From Sarocladium kiliense (taxonomy: Eukaryota > Ascomycota > Sordariomycetes > Hypocreales > Sarocladiaceae): 64,000 nt of DNA. Positions 20,786 through 31,705 of the stretch are shown here, piece after piece. Positions within the stretch are counted from its first letter, which is position 1; each line of letters begins with the position of its first letter. Where the stretch lies: NCBI GenBank assembly GCA_030734395.1, contig JAUZTG010000012.1, positions 1,240,001 through 1,304,000 on the forward strand. Reading direction: 5' to 3'. The position numbers and the translations under genes are program-made. Below the pieces are notes generated by a model that saw nothing but the letters and a program-made list of their open reading frames with translations, searched no databases and had not been told where the DNA came from.

Positions 20786-23083
20786 TTACCTTACCCTCCC
20801 ATTCCCGTACCGTCTCGGTCCACCATTTGCTAGTGGGGGTATATATGGCATCTGGAACGGCGGACTGTGTCCCTTGCTCTTGTCCGTATCCTCAGCTGTC
20901 AATGCAGCCCACATCTCCCAAACCGTGGCACGCCGTGCGGGAAGCATGCTGTATTGGAGGCTGTAAAGGTTCTTGCGGTTGATGGGCGGGACGAACTTTC
21001 CGGTGAGGAGGCACAGGAGAACGCGGGGGGCGAGGTAGTGTTTCCGGATGCGGTGGGCCATTTGGAAGTATTGGTGGAACATGGTGCGGAAGTTCAGAGG
21101 TATCGACTTCGAGATGTTAGCATTGGATATCAAAGACTTGGGAAAGAACTTACCTTAAGATAGATCGTCGACGTCGGGAGGTCATCGGGGATATTGGAGT
21201 TCGGGCTTGGTCGTTCATGGGTGTCTTTGAGTTCGAAGCGGATTCCACCTGGTAGCCTCCTAGGATCCTTGAACCGCAGCATAAGCGCGAAGAGGGGAAA
21301 GTGATTGAGACATGAGAGCAGGGTATCAAAGCCAGCCTTGGCCGAAATGATAATCATGCGGGCAACAGCAAAGTTGAGATAGAATACCACCACAGTCGGG
21401 AGCAGGAAGAACAGGAGTGTGAAGAGAATCGTCCCCACTAGCAACTGGTCCAGGTCGTAGTCGCACGAATCGATACGGTTTCGTAGAACGTTATGTTTCT
21501 TTCCACGGAAAAGATGAAACAGACTCTGAAGAATGGTGAGTTGCCAGTGGTAGATGCGCGCCGAGGCGAGATAGAATGAGTAGATGTGAATCGTGAGGGC
21601 GGAGAGGAGGTCGGAGAACATCGCGATGGGCATACTGGCGCCAGCGAAGGACGAGAAGCCAATAAACCAGACCATTTTCGGGAGAGCTGGGTTGAGCGTT
21701 TCGATGCAGTCTGCAGACGTTAATCCATGCTCCATTTAGGCATCAAAGGGGGGTCATACTTGACCAATACTCAATAACCCAAAGGAAGAGGTCGCCCAAG
21801 AACGCCGCTAATTCTCCGTTCAATTTCAGACCGGCAGGCCAGCCCATGAGCCATGATATACTTCGCTGCAGTGCATCGACCGTGTAGGTGCGGAGTAGAG
21901 TGCTGATCTGGAACGCTACCCAGTCGGCGTGTTCGATGATGTATGAGCCCACCGCGATACCGATAATTACATCGTTGGCGACAAGCCAAAGGCTATTGTA
22001 GAAACGGATATAGTCAGGATGGCTGGTTGTCACACTCGCCCAGTTGCGCTTTCGCTGTCGTAACGTGAGGTACTGCATTGGCCAGTAACAGAATTGCTGC
22101 AGCCGGATCTCGATCTGCTGTGCTGTGGCTGATATATCCTTAAGAGCGGCATACCCAGGCTTAGCCCGGAACTCCAGAAGTACAAGCAACATTTCAGCCA
22201 TCATGCGGTGGCCAATCAAGATGATGATGAAGGCGCGGCGGATAATGGGGAATAGATAGACGGTAAAGATATCCAAAGCTTGGGTTACCACCATGTTGCG
22301 CATCGTGGTGGCGGACTCGACCATTCTCTCGGAGACACTCAGACTGCGCTTCGGCCGAGGTCCCAGTCGGCCAACATGTTTTTGAAGGGTTTGATCAAGC
22401 TCCCATGACCAATTGACTTGGTTGACAATCTTCTGGAGGGCTTTATCGCGCGCAGAGGGGATTCGCTTGACGACAGTATGCAACTTCAGCTTCTCCACGA
22501 GCTTCCTCTTTTCCGCGCGCATCTTGCGCTCCTGCTTTTCTTCCTCGTCCTCGTCCCCGTCGACTCTGGTGTCCTCCAGCGTGGACCCTTTATCGCCAAG
22601 TGCAAGAGCGATCGGGTTCAGAGATATGTACTGCATGCCTTTGGGTCGTGGCCGATCGTACATGATGAGCTGAACGCTCGATGCCTTGGCGCACGAAATC
22701 TTCGGGACTCGGAGCCGGGGTTGTGTGACGGCTCGGACCCATGATGGATCGGCGGCAGAGGGATCAGGGCTGTTGGCTACCCCGAGAACGTGCATCCCTG
22801 AGTGTCCGCATAGTTCGTAAATGCGTGCTGGTGGGTGCGGCGCGCTACGAAAGAAGGTGCCTGCTTTAAGGTGATACTCGACATCGCGTGGCTAGGTAAT
22901 GAGTCAGCGACAAACTGTCCAAGGGTCAAGGAATCGTGTGAGACAAACATCAACATGGTCGAGGATGGCTACGACAAAGACATCGAGAATGGAGTTCCTC
23001 CAGCCAACGACGACGCCAGGACTGTCGGACTTGGGCACGTCCGTTGGCCAGAACACTCTCATGAGCCCATCATGCTCTACCAT
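20786..23083 (-). CDS. GPI1: GPI-GlcNAc transferase subunit GPI1 (PIG-Q)
   Basis: Subunit of the ER complex that transfers GlcNAc to phosphatidylinositol, the first step of GPI-anchor synthesis. Four exons fit in phase: 22949-23083, 21760-22891, 21154-21710 and 20786-21106, giving 714 residues. Exon 1 encodes MRVFWPTDVPKS and GVVVGWRNSILDVFV, the conserved fungal Gpi1 start. Exon 2 has VEYHLKAGTFFRSAPHP, a charged linker (EDEEEKQERKMRAEKRK) and several hydrophobic helices ending in SWLMGWPAGLKLNGELAAFL, a PIG-Q signature. Exons 3-4 give the C-terminal membrane region and the hallmark LAPRVLLCLLTGKFVPPI ... YSLQYSMLPARRA. ATG at 23083 (MVEHDGLMRVFWP) is the first in frame after a stop; the Met at 23062 is an alternative. 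The start lies only 6 nt after the stop of the upstream small gene. Confidence 0.93.
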
Positions 23084-23089
23084 GACAGC

Positions 23090-23540
23090 CTACCTGACAA
23101 TGCCAGTGGTCGCGAGCCTGATGAGGGGTGTGATAAAGGGGCGCTCAGAAGGAGCCACGTCGTCGGAGCTGCTCGCGGGCAGAGACGCCGGTACCGGGAA
23201 CGCGAGGGTGCTATCCGTGTCAGCGATGTTCATTCGCAACCTGTGTGCATTGTGATGCCGTACCAGATATGTCTCCTTTCGCGCAAGGAGGAGGACAGGG
23301 ACGAAGACGGTGAGGAAGAGACCACTTAGAGCCACGAACCCTTTGGCAGCACGTGTCTGTATTTAAAAAAGTCAGCATCTCTTCGCAGATGACTGTAGCT
23401 TGCAGTGAGGATATCCGTACGACAACGCCGTTTTCCCAGGCAAAGATGGCGAGCTCATAGAGGCGGGTCACAAGGTCCCAGCGGGCGGTGATGTAGCCAG
23501 CTACGAAGATGCCGAGGGTGAGGACGGAGAAGGGGTGCAT
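23090..23540 (-). CDS. Small two-helix membrane protein upstream of GPI1
   Basis: Two exons (23421-23540 and 23090-23356) joined in phase 0 by a 64-bp GTACGG..CAG intron give 128 residues. The first hydrophobic stretch is FSVLTLGIFVAGYITA near the N-terminus; the second is FVALSGLFLTVFVPVLLL at about residues 47-64, followed by the positive cluster ARKETYLVRHHNAHRLR and a soluble tail of about 45 residues. I do not recognise the family. Size and two-helix layout recall the small GPI-GlcNAc transferase subunits (Eri1/PIG-Y), and its stop (TAG, 23092-23090) lies 6 nt before the GPI1 start. The link to GPI synthesis is inference from position and shape only; the PIG-P signature is absent. Confidence 0.65.
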
Positions 23541-24130
23541 AAGAGCTTCAGCGCTCCTTGCGACAGGTGTTCATACCCACGCGGCTACAGACAGACCGTG
23601 GACAGCTTTCCGTTGTAATTTGTCGTGCTCGTTCGGGGAAGGGGAAGGGAGGAGTGCGATGATGGTGGGACGCGTCTGTCGCCAAGGAGGTGCCACTTGG
23701 AGGGTCGCAAGCGGTGTATTCGGCGAGTCGGAGGGCGGTTGAAAACGTTGTTGGCTTTTCGGAAAGGCAAAAAACTGATCAACCGGACAGGAGAGGAACG
23801 AAGGACCAAGATCGGCGTTGGGGGAAGTGTTGTGGCAGTCAGGACTACAACTCGTGGATCATGGCTCGTCGTGATGAATTGCAGGTGGAGCTTCGTAATC
23901 TAGATAAGGAAGATCCCGGGTAGGGCAGGAAGCTTGACTTGGGGACACGATAGCTGACGGCCCCAAGTGTTGATTCAAGGACAGATGAATGAAATTGATA
24001 TAAATGCTTTGAGTGGCTAATGATACATGTCTATATTTACAGTGTTTCTCCACCGACTCCTTCTGAGCGGCTACGTTGCCTCCTTTGCGCCAGAATTCGA
24101 TGCCTCCAGGGAGACATATCCCACGTGTCG
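23541..24130. other. Intergenic region
   Basis: About 0.6 kb between two minus-strand genes. It should hold the promoter of the small membrane protein/GPI1 pair and the 3' flank of MDM35. The open frames here are short and overlap on both strands. Confidence 0.45.
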
Positions 24131-24605
24131 TCATCCTATGGTGGCGTCAGTGACATGAAAGCATTGAGTCGAACGAAGGGATTCTTACTCTTGGGTGTCG
24201 TTAATCTCGCATCGTTCTCCTTGTTGTCTTCTCGTGCCTCATCCAGAAGCTTGTCGATGCCTCTGGACTTGAGAGCCACCTAGACGAAAGCTCAGCACGT
24301 GAAGGACGACTGAAGCCCCTGAACAATGGGGAAATACTCACTCCTAGACACTTTCGGTACTCGTCGAAGAGTGGTGCACACTCCTTTGTGTCTTTCTCGG
24401 CCCCTCGCAGGTACTCTGAGATTCAGTCAGCAAAAGAAGAACGCATGCGGAAGCAAGACGCGGATGGCGTACTCTCACTGTACCACTTCAAGAAGCAGGT
24501 ATCGTACCGCCTGTAGCAGTCAGCCAAATGTCTACAGCGCATATCGGCTACATTCATGACTTACTCCTTGACTTCATTGCACTCCGGCGCGAGCGAGGCA
24601 GACAT
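24131..24605 (-). CDS. MDM35: Mitochondrial intermembrane-space protein MDM35
   Basis: Homologue of yeast Mdm35/human TRIAP1, which binds Ups1/PRELI-type proteins and supports phosphatidic acid and phosphatidylserine transfer between mitochondrial membranes. The start MSASLAPECNEVKERYDTC, then CFLKWYSEKYLRG, KECAPLFDEYRKC and GIDKLLDEAREDNKEND are diagnostic. The twin CX9C motifs are C(NEVKERYDT)C and C(APLFDEYRK)C. Exons: 24565-24605, 24473-24510, 24342-24415, then 24189-24279 followed by a 5-nt last exon at 24131-24135 (ends PKR, 82 residues). If the last intron is not removed, the frame reads through to a stop at 24136 and adds a short tail (98 residues). Four small introns in such a short gene escape simple ORF calling. 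Confidence 0.9.
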
Positions 24606-25067
24606 GATGGCGGCTGTGTTGGATGTTCTTGATCAGAGGCCCAAGTAAAGATTCGCCTTTCCAAGCTTGAGGCAATGGCTCTCCCCATGCATCCTCAGGC
24701 GGGATGCAATGCCCCATAAAATCCAATGCGACATGCAGCGATTGGTTGCAGGCACCGCTGTGACGGCATCCGCAAACGCCGAGCCCGCTAAAACTCCGTT
24801 GGCAGCCACTTGGAACCCCGCTGTTGCTCGCTGTAAGCCACTGGTACACCACGCCGGTGACGAACGAAACCTAAGCTTCTGTCTCGCGCGTCGCCCACGC
24901 GTGACGAACCATAGCTTGTTGTACAACACCAATTGCGCCTAAGTAAATGCTTGGCTACTGTCCCTTTGATCTGTCGTTGGCCGTCCACATCGCGAACTGG
25001 TATACGTAAATCATTCCTTTGTGCACTTTCTGCCGTAACAACCGGCACCCATTCACGACGTCGCGCC
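24606..25067. promoter_or_regulatory. Divergent promoter, MDM35 / HIRIP3-like gene
   Basis: A 462-bp space between two divergent starts. It should contain both promoters. I see no element that I can name with confidence. Confidence 0.5.
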
Positions 25068-26515
25068 ATGGCGCCTTCGGCAAAGAACATCGAGCAAGCG
25101 CTCGTTGACGGCACATGCGCTGTCTACCGCGCCGAACCTGATGCAACATCCGTCAATAAGGTGCGCAAACATGTCACAGACGAACTCGACCTCGACGAAG
25201 AGTTCTTTGCCAGCGCCAAATGGAAAGCGAAAAGCAAGACCATCATCAAAGAGACTGTGGTACGTAGATGCTGCACTATGCAACTTCGGGCCAAGTACAT
25301 GGCAGGACTGATAATTTCGGTATGTAGGAGAAACTGATCGACGGTTGGGAGCCGGACGCGAAACCTGAGAAGAAGAAGGGCAACAAGAATGGGGTCAAGA
25401 AACGACAGTCATCCGATGAGGAGGCAGAGGAGCGACAGCCGAAGCGACGCAAAAATACAAAGGCTGCGAAACCAGTTAAGAAGGAAGATTCCGACGTCAG
25501 CGATGAAGAGGACAAGAAAACACCGAAGCAATCAATTGCTCGTCGAGGGGCCCGCGCCGTCGCCGAGACCAGCTCAGACGTTGACAACAACAATGACGAC
25601 GACTATGGCGAGGCAAAGAAGAATGGCAACGAGAGCTCATCACCAGAACGGAAGCGCAAGCGCAAGATCGAAAGCGAAAACGAGGACGAGGATGTTGCGA
25701 AACGCGAGTCGAGCGAAGACAATGCAGTCAAGGCTGCTGCCAGCTCTGATCAAGACGAGGAGAAACCGGATGTCAAGGCAGAGGAGTCAAAACAAGACGT
25801 TCGGGACGAGTACTCGGATGTGATCGATGAGGTTCCTGCACCGAAGCGGAAGAAGGTTGCGAAGAAGGACAAAGACGTCAAAGAAGAGGACACGAAACCT
25901 GCTGTCGACGAAGAGGATGAGTATTCAGATGTCATTGACGAGGTTCCTGCACCAAAACGCAAGAAGAGCGTCAAGAAGGAGAAACCCGTCAAGAAAGAAC
26001 CCCGCGAACCCAAGAAACACGCCTCCTCAGACACCAAAGCAGCGGACCTAGACCCGAACGAAGCCGAGATCAAGAAGCTCCAAGGGCAGCTCACCAAATG
26101 TGGAATTCGTAAGCTATGGCACAACGAGCTGAAGAAGTACGGTAGTGATGCAAAAGCGAAAATCAGGCATCTCAGAGGCATGTTGGTAGATGTTGGCATG
26201 GAGGGAAGGTTCAGTGAGCAGAAGGCGAGAGAAATCAAGGAGATGAGGGAGTTGAAAGCGGAAGTTGAGGCGGCGGAGGAGATGAATCGGTTGTGGGGGA
26301 CGGAGGGGAGGGCGGGAAGGGGAGTGAAGAGGGGGAAGGGACGGGGGGTGAAGGTGGAGGAGAGTGAAGGCGATGAGGACGAGGGTGAGGAAGGGGAGGG
26401 CAAGGGAGGTGGCGATTCTCAGGATGAGGATGAGGAGCAGGATTCTTTTGCGGCCAGGAAGAGGAAGGCGCATGCTGATTTGGCGTTCTTGGGGGATGAC
26501 AGTGACTCGGACTGA
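25068..26515 (+). CDS. HIRIP3-like histone chaperone with DEK-C-type N-terminus
   Basis: Two exons (25068-25259 and 25328-26515, phase 0, 68-bp intron) give 459 residues. The N-terminus, LDLDEEFFASAKWKAKSKTI with IEKLIDGWEPD-like context after the splice, resembles a DEK-C-type helical domain found in chromatin proteins. The middle is a long Lys/Glu/Asp-rich region with basic clusters suited to nuclear import (PKRRK, ERKRKRK). The 16-residue EYSDVIDEVPAPKRKK occurs twice. The block KKLQGQLTKCGIRKLW ... KIRHLRGMLVDVGMEGRF ... AREIKEMRELKAEVEA matches the C-terminal region of HIRIP3, an H2A-H2B-binding protein. The end is acidic (GDDSDSD), usual for histone chaperones. Family call is by remembered pattern; the precise orthology is moderate. 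Confidence 0.75.
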
Positions 26516-26692
26516 GAGGAGGTACAGTATGCTGACTGGTTGTACGATTATACATGGACATGTGCTTATGAGCTACGATGTACGGTACTTACCCCTGGAT
26601 TGGTTCTTCAGCGCAAATCTTGCTTGTCCATGCTTGCATTCTCATCATTTCATCTGACGATCTCAATATAATGTCACTCATAAGCCACCCAT
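26516..26692. other. Convergent 3' ends
   Basis: A 177-bp gap between convergent genes, holding both 3' UTRs and polyadenylation sites. Confidence 0.5.
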
Positions 26693-27724
26693 CTAATCCG
26701 TCCAAGCCTTGTACACAATCCTGCACCCATACTCCTCCCCCTTCTTCAACGTAACCTGCCCCTTCCAGCCCTCAACATTCGCAGCATTCACCCACCGACT
26801 CGGCTCACAGCAGAAACCACTCCTCTTCCCCCTCGCCTTCAGCCCACCAACCTCAGCAACATCAATGCCGTCTCCAGTGTAGAACTGGAACGCCGGTTCG
26901 GTGGACAGCACTTCGAGGTGGATCTTCGTGTGCGGGTTGTACGCCTGGACGTGCTTGTCGAGAGGGCGGGAGCGGGTGTCGATGGGCACGGCGGAGGGGT
27001 CGGAGGTGACGGTAAAGCAGTGGTCGATGAAGGGCTCGGTCGCGTGCAGGGTGAAGGGAGTGTTTGCCTGGATGTTGGGGAATGGGGTGACGGTGCCGAG
27101 GGGGATGGCGCGGTCGTCGACGGGGAGGTGGTTGGCAGTTGAGAGGGTGATCTCGGTGTCTGCGTAGGTGTCTGCGTCTACGCCGGCAGGGTTGAAGTAG
27201 GAGTGGTTGGTCATGTTGATGGGAGTTTCGTCGGCGCCGGAGACGAGCTTGGCGGAGTAATCCATGCTGAGGACGATGGCCTCCTTGCCAGACTCGGTGG
27301 TGACGGTGCCAGTGGTGTAGACAATACGAGCTTCGACTGTGCCAGGGAAACCCTCGTCACCGTCCTCGCTGGTGAGAGTGAACTCAACGCTCTCACCACC
27401 CTGCAAACCATCAACGCCAGGGATCTCACGGAGTCCAACGACGGTGGGACCCTTCCATTCCTTCTTGCCCCAGCCAACATTTCCACCATGGAGGGTGTTT
27501 GTGCCGTCGTTTGCGGCAAGCTTGTAGGTCTTGCCGTTGAAGGAGTCGAGACGGCTGTTGGAGAGACGGTTGGCGACACGGCCTATGGTCTCGCCGAAGA
27601 AGGGGCCGTTGTGGGATTTGTATTGCTCAGGGGTGTCGAAGCCTTGGACGATGTTAACGCCATTGACGGTGAAGGTCTGGATAATGGCGCCGAGGGGCAG
27701 GAAACTGAAGCCGCTGTCAGGCAT
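26693..27724 (-). CDS. Aldose 1-epimerase (galactose mutarotase)
   Basis: A single-exon 343-residue cytosolic enzyme that interconverts alpha and beta anomers of aldoses such as galactose and glucose. Diagnostic motifs are present: GRVANRLSNSR (N52 and R53 region), NDGTNTLHGG with catalytic His79, INMTNHSYFNPAG with catalytic His174, and FCCEPSRWVNA with catalytic Glu307. Length is typical for the family. No signal peptide. ATG at 27724 is the first in frame and leaves a slightly short N-terminus (MPDSGFSFLPLGAII) that still includes the first beta strand. It is convergent with the HIRIP3-like gene and has no obvious metabolic partner next to it. Confidence 0.93.
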   Translation of the reverse strand: MPDSGFSFLPLGAIIQTFTVNGVNIVQGFDTPEQYKSHNGPFFGETIGRVANRLSNSRLDSFNGKTYKLAANDGTNTLHGGNVGWGKKEWKGPTVVGLREIPGVDGLQGGESVEFTLTSEDGDEGFPGTVEARIVYTTGTVTTESGKEAIVLSMDYSAKLVSGADETPINMTNHSYFNPAGVDADTYADTEITLSTANHLPVDDRAIPLGTVTPFPNIQANTPFTLHATEPFIDHCFTVTSDPSAVPIDTRSRPLDKHVQAYNPHTKIHLEVLSTEPAFQFYTGDGIDVAEVGGLKARGKRSGFCCEPSRWVNAANVEGWKGQVTLKKGEEYGCRIVYKAWTD

Positions 27725-28805
27725 TGTGGCGGTGGTTATGGACGTGAAGTCTCGTAAAGCTTGAGGAAGATTGTAGGTGCCTGATTGAAGATGTTAGACT
27801 AATCTGAGCTTTCTTGCAATGGGTAAATAAAAAAAGTACGGACAGACAACGGGGACACAAGTTGAGGAGAAGGTCGTCGTCAGTCAGGCGCGGGGAAATG
27901 GACGCACAGTGACGGCCAGTGGAGGGATATAAGTACCAACCTTGAATCACGGCTTCGGGGTATTAACACTTCAGGGACGACCAGCCTGTGCCGTGCCGCG
28001 TGTGTCGTGGCCTCAAGGTATGTCCAAGTAGTGCAACCCCATCGCTGTCGCAATGCACCGAACAAGCGAGCGTGTGCCCTGGCAACAGGAAAGCAAGAAT
28101 CCGACTTCAGGCTATATTATGACGCGCCGATGGGGGAAAAAGACGTTAGTAGCGACACTCCGCGGGGCGCACACGCGCCTGTCGGGTCCCTTGGCACCAA
28201 ACCTAGTCTTAGCACTGTTGGCGATGAGACTTCAACCGACGGGGATTTTATCCACATATTGATGCCGGTTCGTATTGAGGAGGTACTGCGCATACAACTC
28301 GTGGGGCGGGAGAAGCGGGACTTTGGATCGCAGAGGGGGGTGATCTGAAGTGGGAGAATCGGAATGAGGAAGAGGGGTTAATTAGGCAGGGAGGCAATTA
28401 GTGAACGGCATCGGTCGGTTCAGCCCAGAGTCCGGTGGGGGTGATGACGATGGGCGTGATGGGTGTTGTGGAGGTTCATAATCTGCGATGTTAGCTGTAC
28501 CTTAGATCTAAAGTGACATGTCGATGTCAAATGGGGACTTGAGATGCAAGACTTCTAGAAGATGGTGATGACAAGGTCAACGAATGATACTGCTTATTTC
28601 AACGTCATGTACTAGGTAATGTACTCCGTTTACAGATCCTCGTCTTATCCCAAAGGATCTCCAAAGGATTCCTCGTCGTATCCAAAATCATCGCACCAAT
28701 TCCAACCTGTATGCACAGGCTCACACGTGGTATCCTAAAAGCCCGATCACCTGCATCCTCCCTGTTCAAATAACAATGCGCCGTTCCCATCATCCGAAGC
28801 AGCCC
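27725..28805. other. Intergenic region
   Basis: About 1.1 kb holding the promoter of the epimerase and the 3' flank of the 945-residue regulator, both on the minus strand. Frames up to 113 codons exist on the plus strand near 28007-28348 but show no family signature. Confidence 0.4.
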
Positions 28806-31705
28806 TCAAGCAGTGGGCATTGGGATTCCCATGAAGTCCCGTTGATTCAACGCCGCCAGTCCAGTTCCATTGTGTCCTGTTCCACCACGTCCATGGCCGT
28901 TTCCGCCTGCGTTGGCATTGATGTGTCCATTGATATTATGTTGTAGATTCCCAAAAATGTCACTGTTGAGATCCCCCGTTTGAGGCATGTTGACCCCAGG
29001 TGTCGAGCGCAACAGAGAAGCCATGGCATCCGAAAGGACATCAGCCACGCGTCGTGCCATGTCTGACTTCTTGCCTAGGTAGAAGAGTGTCTTGATACAA
29101 TCTTCAGCGCGCCGCAGCTCCTCGCCTTCACCAAACATGGGCGGAACGCCATATCGCTGCGAATTATCGACTTCTTTCAGCAGTAGCGCCGCAACCTTCG
29201 AGAACGCCCGGATAAGAATGATGGTCCAAGGTTCGCTCAGAATCGTGGCCTCGCTGATGGCATGGTGCAACTCGGGTTGTAAGCTCGGATCCCCCAGCAT
29301 CGACAGCGGTGGTCGGTTCGTCTCGGATGGAGGCAACGACATGTGGCCCAGATCCGATAATTCACGAATGCTAACCTCCTTCATCCTGGCCAATGTTCGT
29401 CTTGCTTCACGCAGTCGCTTTGCTTCCGGCAAACCTTGATCTTCTTCGTCCACGAACTCAATCAACTCGATCAGCATGAGCACAGCCAGATGCCAGTGCG
29501 CTGAGATACAGAAGAACCATCCCCGAACTCGGATCGGCACGTTGTCGCTGTCGTCGACGAGCTGGCGGAAGAAAAGCCCGTGCGTCATGTTCCAGTACTG
29601 CCACAGCCTCAAAGCACTGTTGATGACATCTTCGAGCCTCTTCCCACTTTGTCCCCTGCGTAGCATGCCTTGCAAGTAGGCCACATGGCGATACATGAGG
29701 ATCTTGACAGGGCCCGCAACCGTGACACCTTCGGCCGCTTCCTCGTGAGAACATGGCCAGCTGACTTTCATGGTCGGGTTATCGAGTTCATCCTTGATGA
29801 ATAGCTCAACCTTCCACCGACCGCCTTCTCGATCCTCTTCGGAGACTTTATCGTGCTGACTGTCCTCATCATTGACAGTGACCGGTCGCTCGTTCATCGA
29901 GGATGATATCGTGTCAGCCATAACCGCAAGCCAGTAGAGTAGACCAGCCGTTGATTCGTCTTCTTTGCTCAGGATTTGACCCTTGGCAACACGTTTGGTT
30001 AGGCCCTGCCGCTTCGCTATGCCCTTTGCAGCCGCATTGACGCGAAACTTGAGAGTGTGTGCCTTTCTTGCGGCTCGCTCCAGATAGACGGGTGGGCCGT
30101 CCTTTTCGATGCAGCGAGTGATCTCGGCCATGAGGGAGTCCATGTCAAATGCATCAGTCTTGCGACCCGTTTGCGCCTCCTCGGAAGATGAGTCTAGGTC
30201 GTCTGGCATCCAAGGCTTCTGGGTGAATCCCATGATGATCTCGGCACAGATGACGACGTAAGACTCTATATCCGCCACCTCGCTCAGGGCCTTCTGTGCT
30301 TCGTTCCAGAAATGCTGCTGTGCCATTCGGTCAAGAGAATCCGCAAAGTCCAAAACACTGTCCTCTGTCCTCTCGGACCCTGAGTCGCTGGGAGACCTTG
30401 AAGAGTACCGCTCCGTCTTCCGATTGCTCCCCTGGGCCCACTGTGTGGCAAAAGCCATGATTGCCATCTGGATGGCACGGTTCGCAGCTTGATCCTGCGC
30501 TCTAGTCAACTTGACCAGTCCAAATGCCTTCGTTGAGGCATCAAGCTTCATAGTGCGGTCAAGAATACGATTTGTCCATGAGGTACCCCATTCAGCTGTC
30601 TCCCGACCTCTCTGTCGGGTCAGAGCTCCATTATAGGGGCATGTAGCCTCAGTGACCCAGCACGACAGATTATGCTCGAGAACGTCGTGGTATACCCGAA
30701 TCAGACTCTCTGAAAACATGCTCCTGGTGTGCATCTTCATCATCTGCTGGTCGATGCTGAAGGGTGACATAGATGACCTCGTTGCGACCTCCATACTTCT
30801 CTCAGTGAACCGTCGTCGTTTAGCATCCGGCTGGCTGTCACTATAGCTGTCGGAGCGGGTTGAATATGCCCTGGAGGCGCCAGCACCGGATTCCATTGAC
30901 GGGTTGAGTAATTCGCCAGACTGGCGGGGTAGGGCGAAGTTGAGATCTGGATTTGTGTGATCATAAGGAGTAGAAAGAACGGCCGTAGATGGGGGCGAGA
31001 TTCCAGAAGTGAAGCCATAGGCCATTGATGGATCCATAGGTGCATTCTGATGGATGCCATCATGGAACGAAAATCCTAAATCCGACATTCCAAGGCTATG
31101 AGCGCCGGTATCGTCATGCATGTTGCTGAAATGACTCTGCATATTGAATAGACCATCGGGCACAGCACCTGGAAGGTGTCCAGGAAACAACGGTACGTCT
31201 GCGCCTTGCGGGTTCGACATCATGTTGGGGGCTTGCTGGGCCATGGATGTTGAGAAGCCAAAGTTCGGCATGTGGCCGCCTCCCATGATAGGCGCGCTGC
31301 CGCTGCGGTCGCCATACTGGGATGGCGAGCTCGAATCGGATACATCGCCTGCGTCGCTAGGCTGCGGCCGTTTCGCTGGTACACTGTCGACGCCGTCCAG
31401 GTTCCGACGCGAAGCGGCATCGAGAACATTCGTCAACTGGAGTTGATTCCATGCCCAGGTCATTGTACAGTGCTTGCTCGTCTTCTTGCAATACGAACAT
31501 GGAGGCGTCTCAGGGGCTGCAACATAATGATCGTCAGTCGCGAAGATCGCAGAATTGAACCCAGGCTTGATAACTCACGTTGGAGATTGCCACTCAGCAG
31601 GGCGGCGCGGTCGGCCTCGACGCCGGCCGGGAGAGTGAGCTGTGGTGCATCACAGGCTCGCTTCGACTTGCGGCACTGGTCGCACGAGTGCGCGTGGCGG
31701 CGCAT
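28806..31705 (-). CDS. Zn2Cys6 transcription factor, 945 residues
   Basis: Two exons (31579-31705 and 28806-31516, 62-bp intron) give 945 residues. The DNA-binding domain is CDQCRKSKRAC ... CSYCKKTSKHC, so it has the C-X2-C-X6-C halves of a Zn2Cys6 binuclear cluster. The loop between Cys3 and Cys4 is about 30 residues, far longer than usual, and the intron falls inside it. Next come a Ser/Pro/Gln-rich stretch, a basic SDSQPDAKRRRF, and from about residue 260 a middle homology region starting SLIRVYHDVLEHNLSCWV with later WFFCISAHWHLAVLML. The C-terminus is Gly/Asn-rich (NINGHINANAGGNGHGRG). This is a nuclear regulator of the fungal-specific class. I cannot name the target pathway. The mRNA start lies in a G-rich region with several possible leaders. 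Confidence 0.88.
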
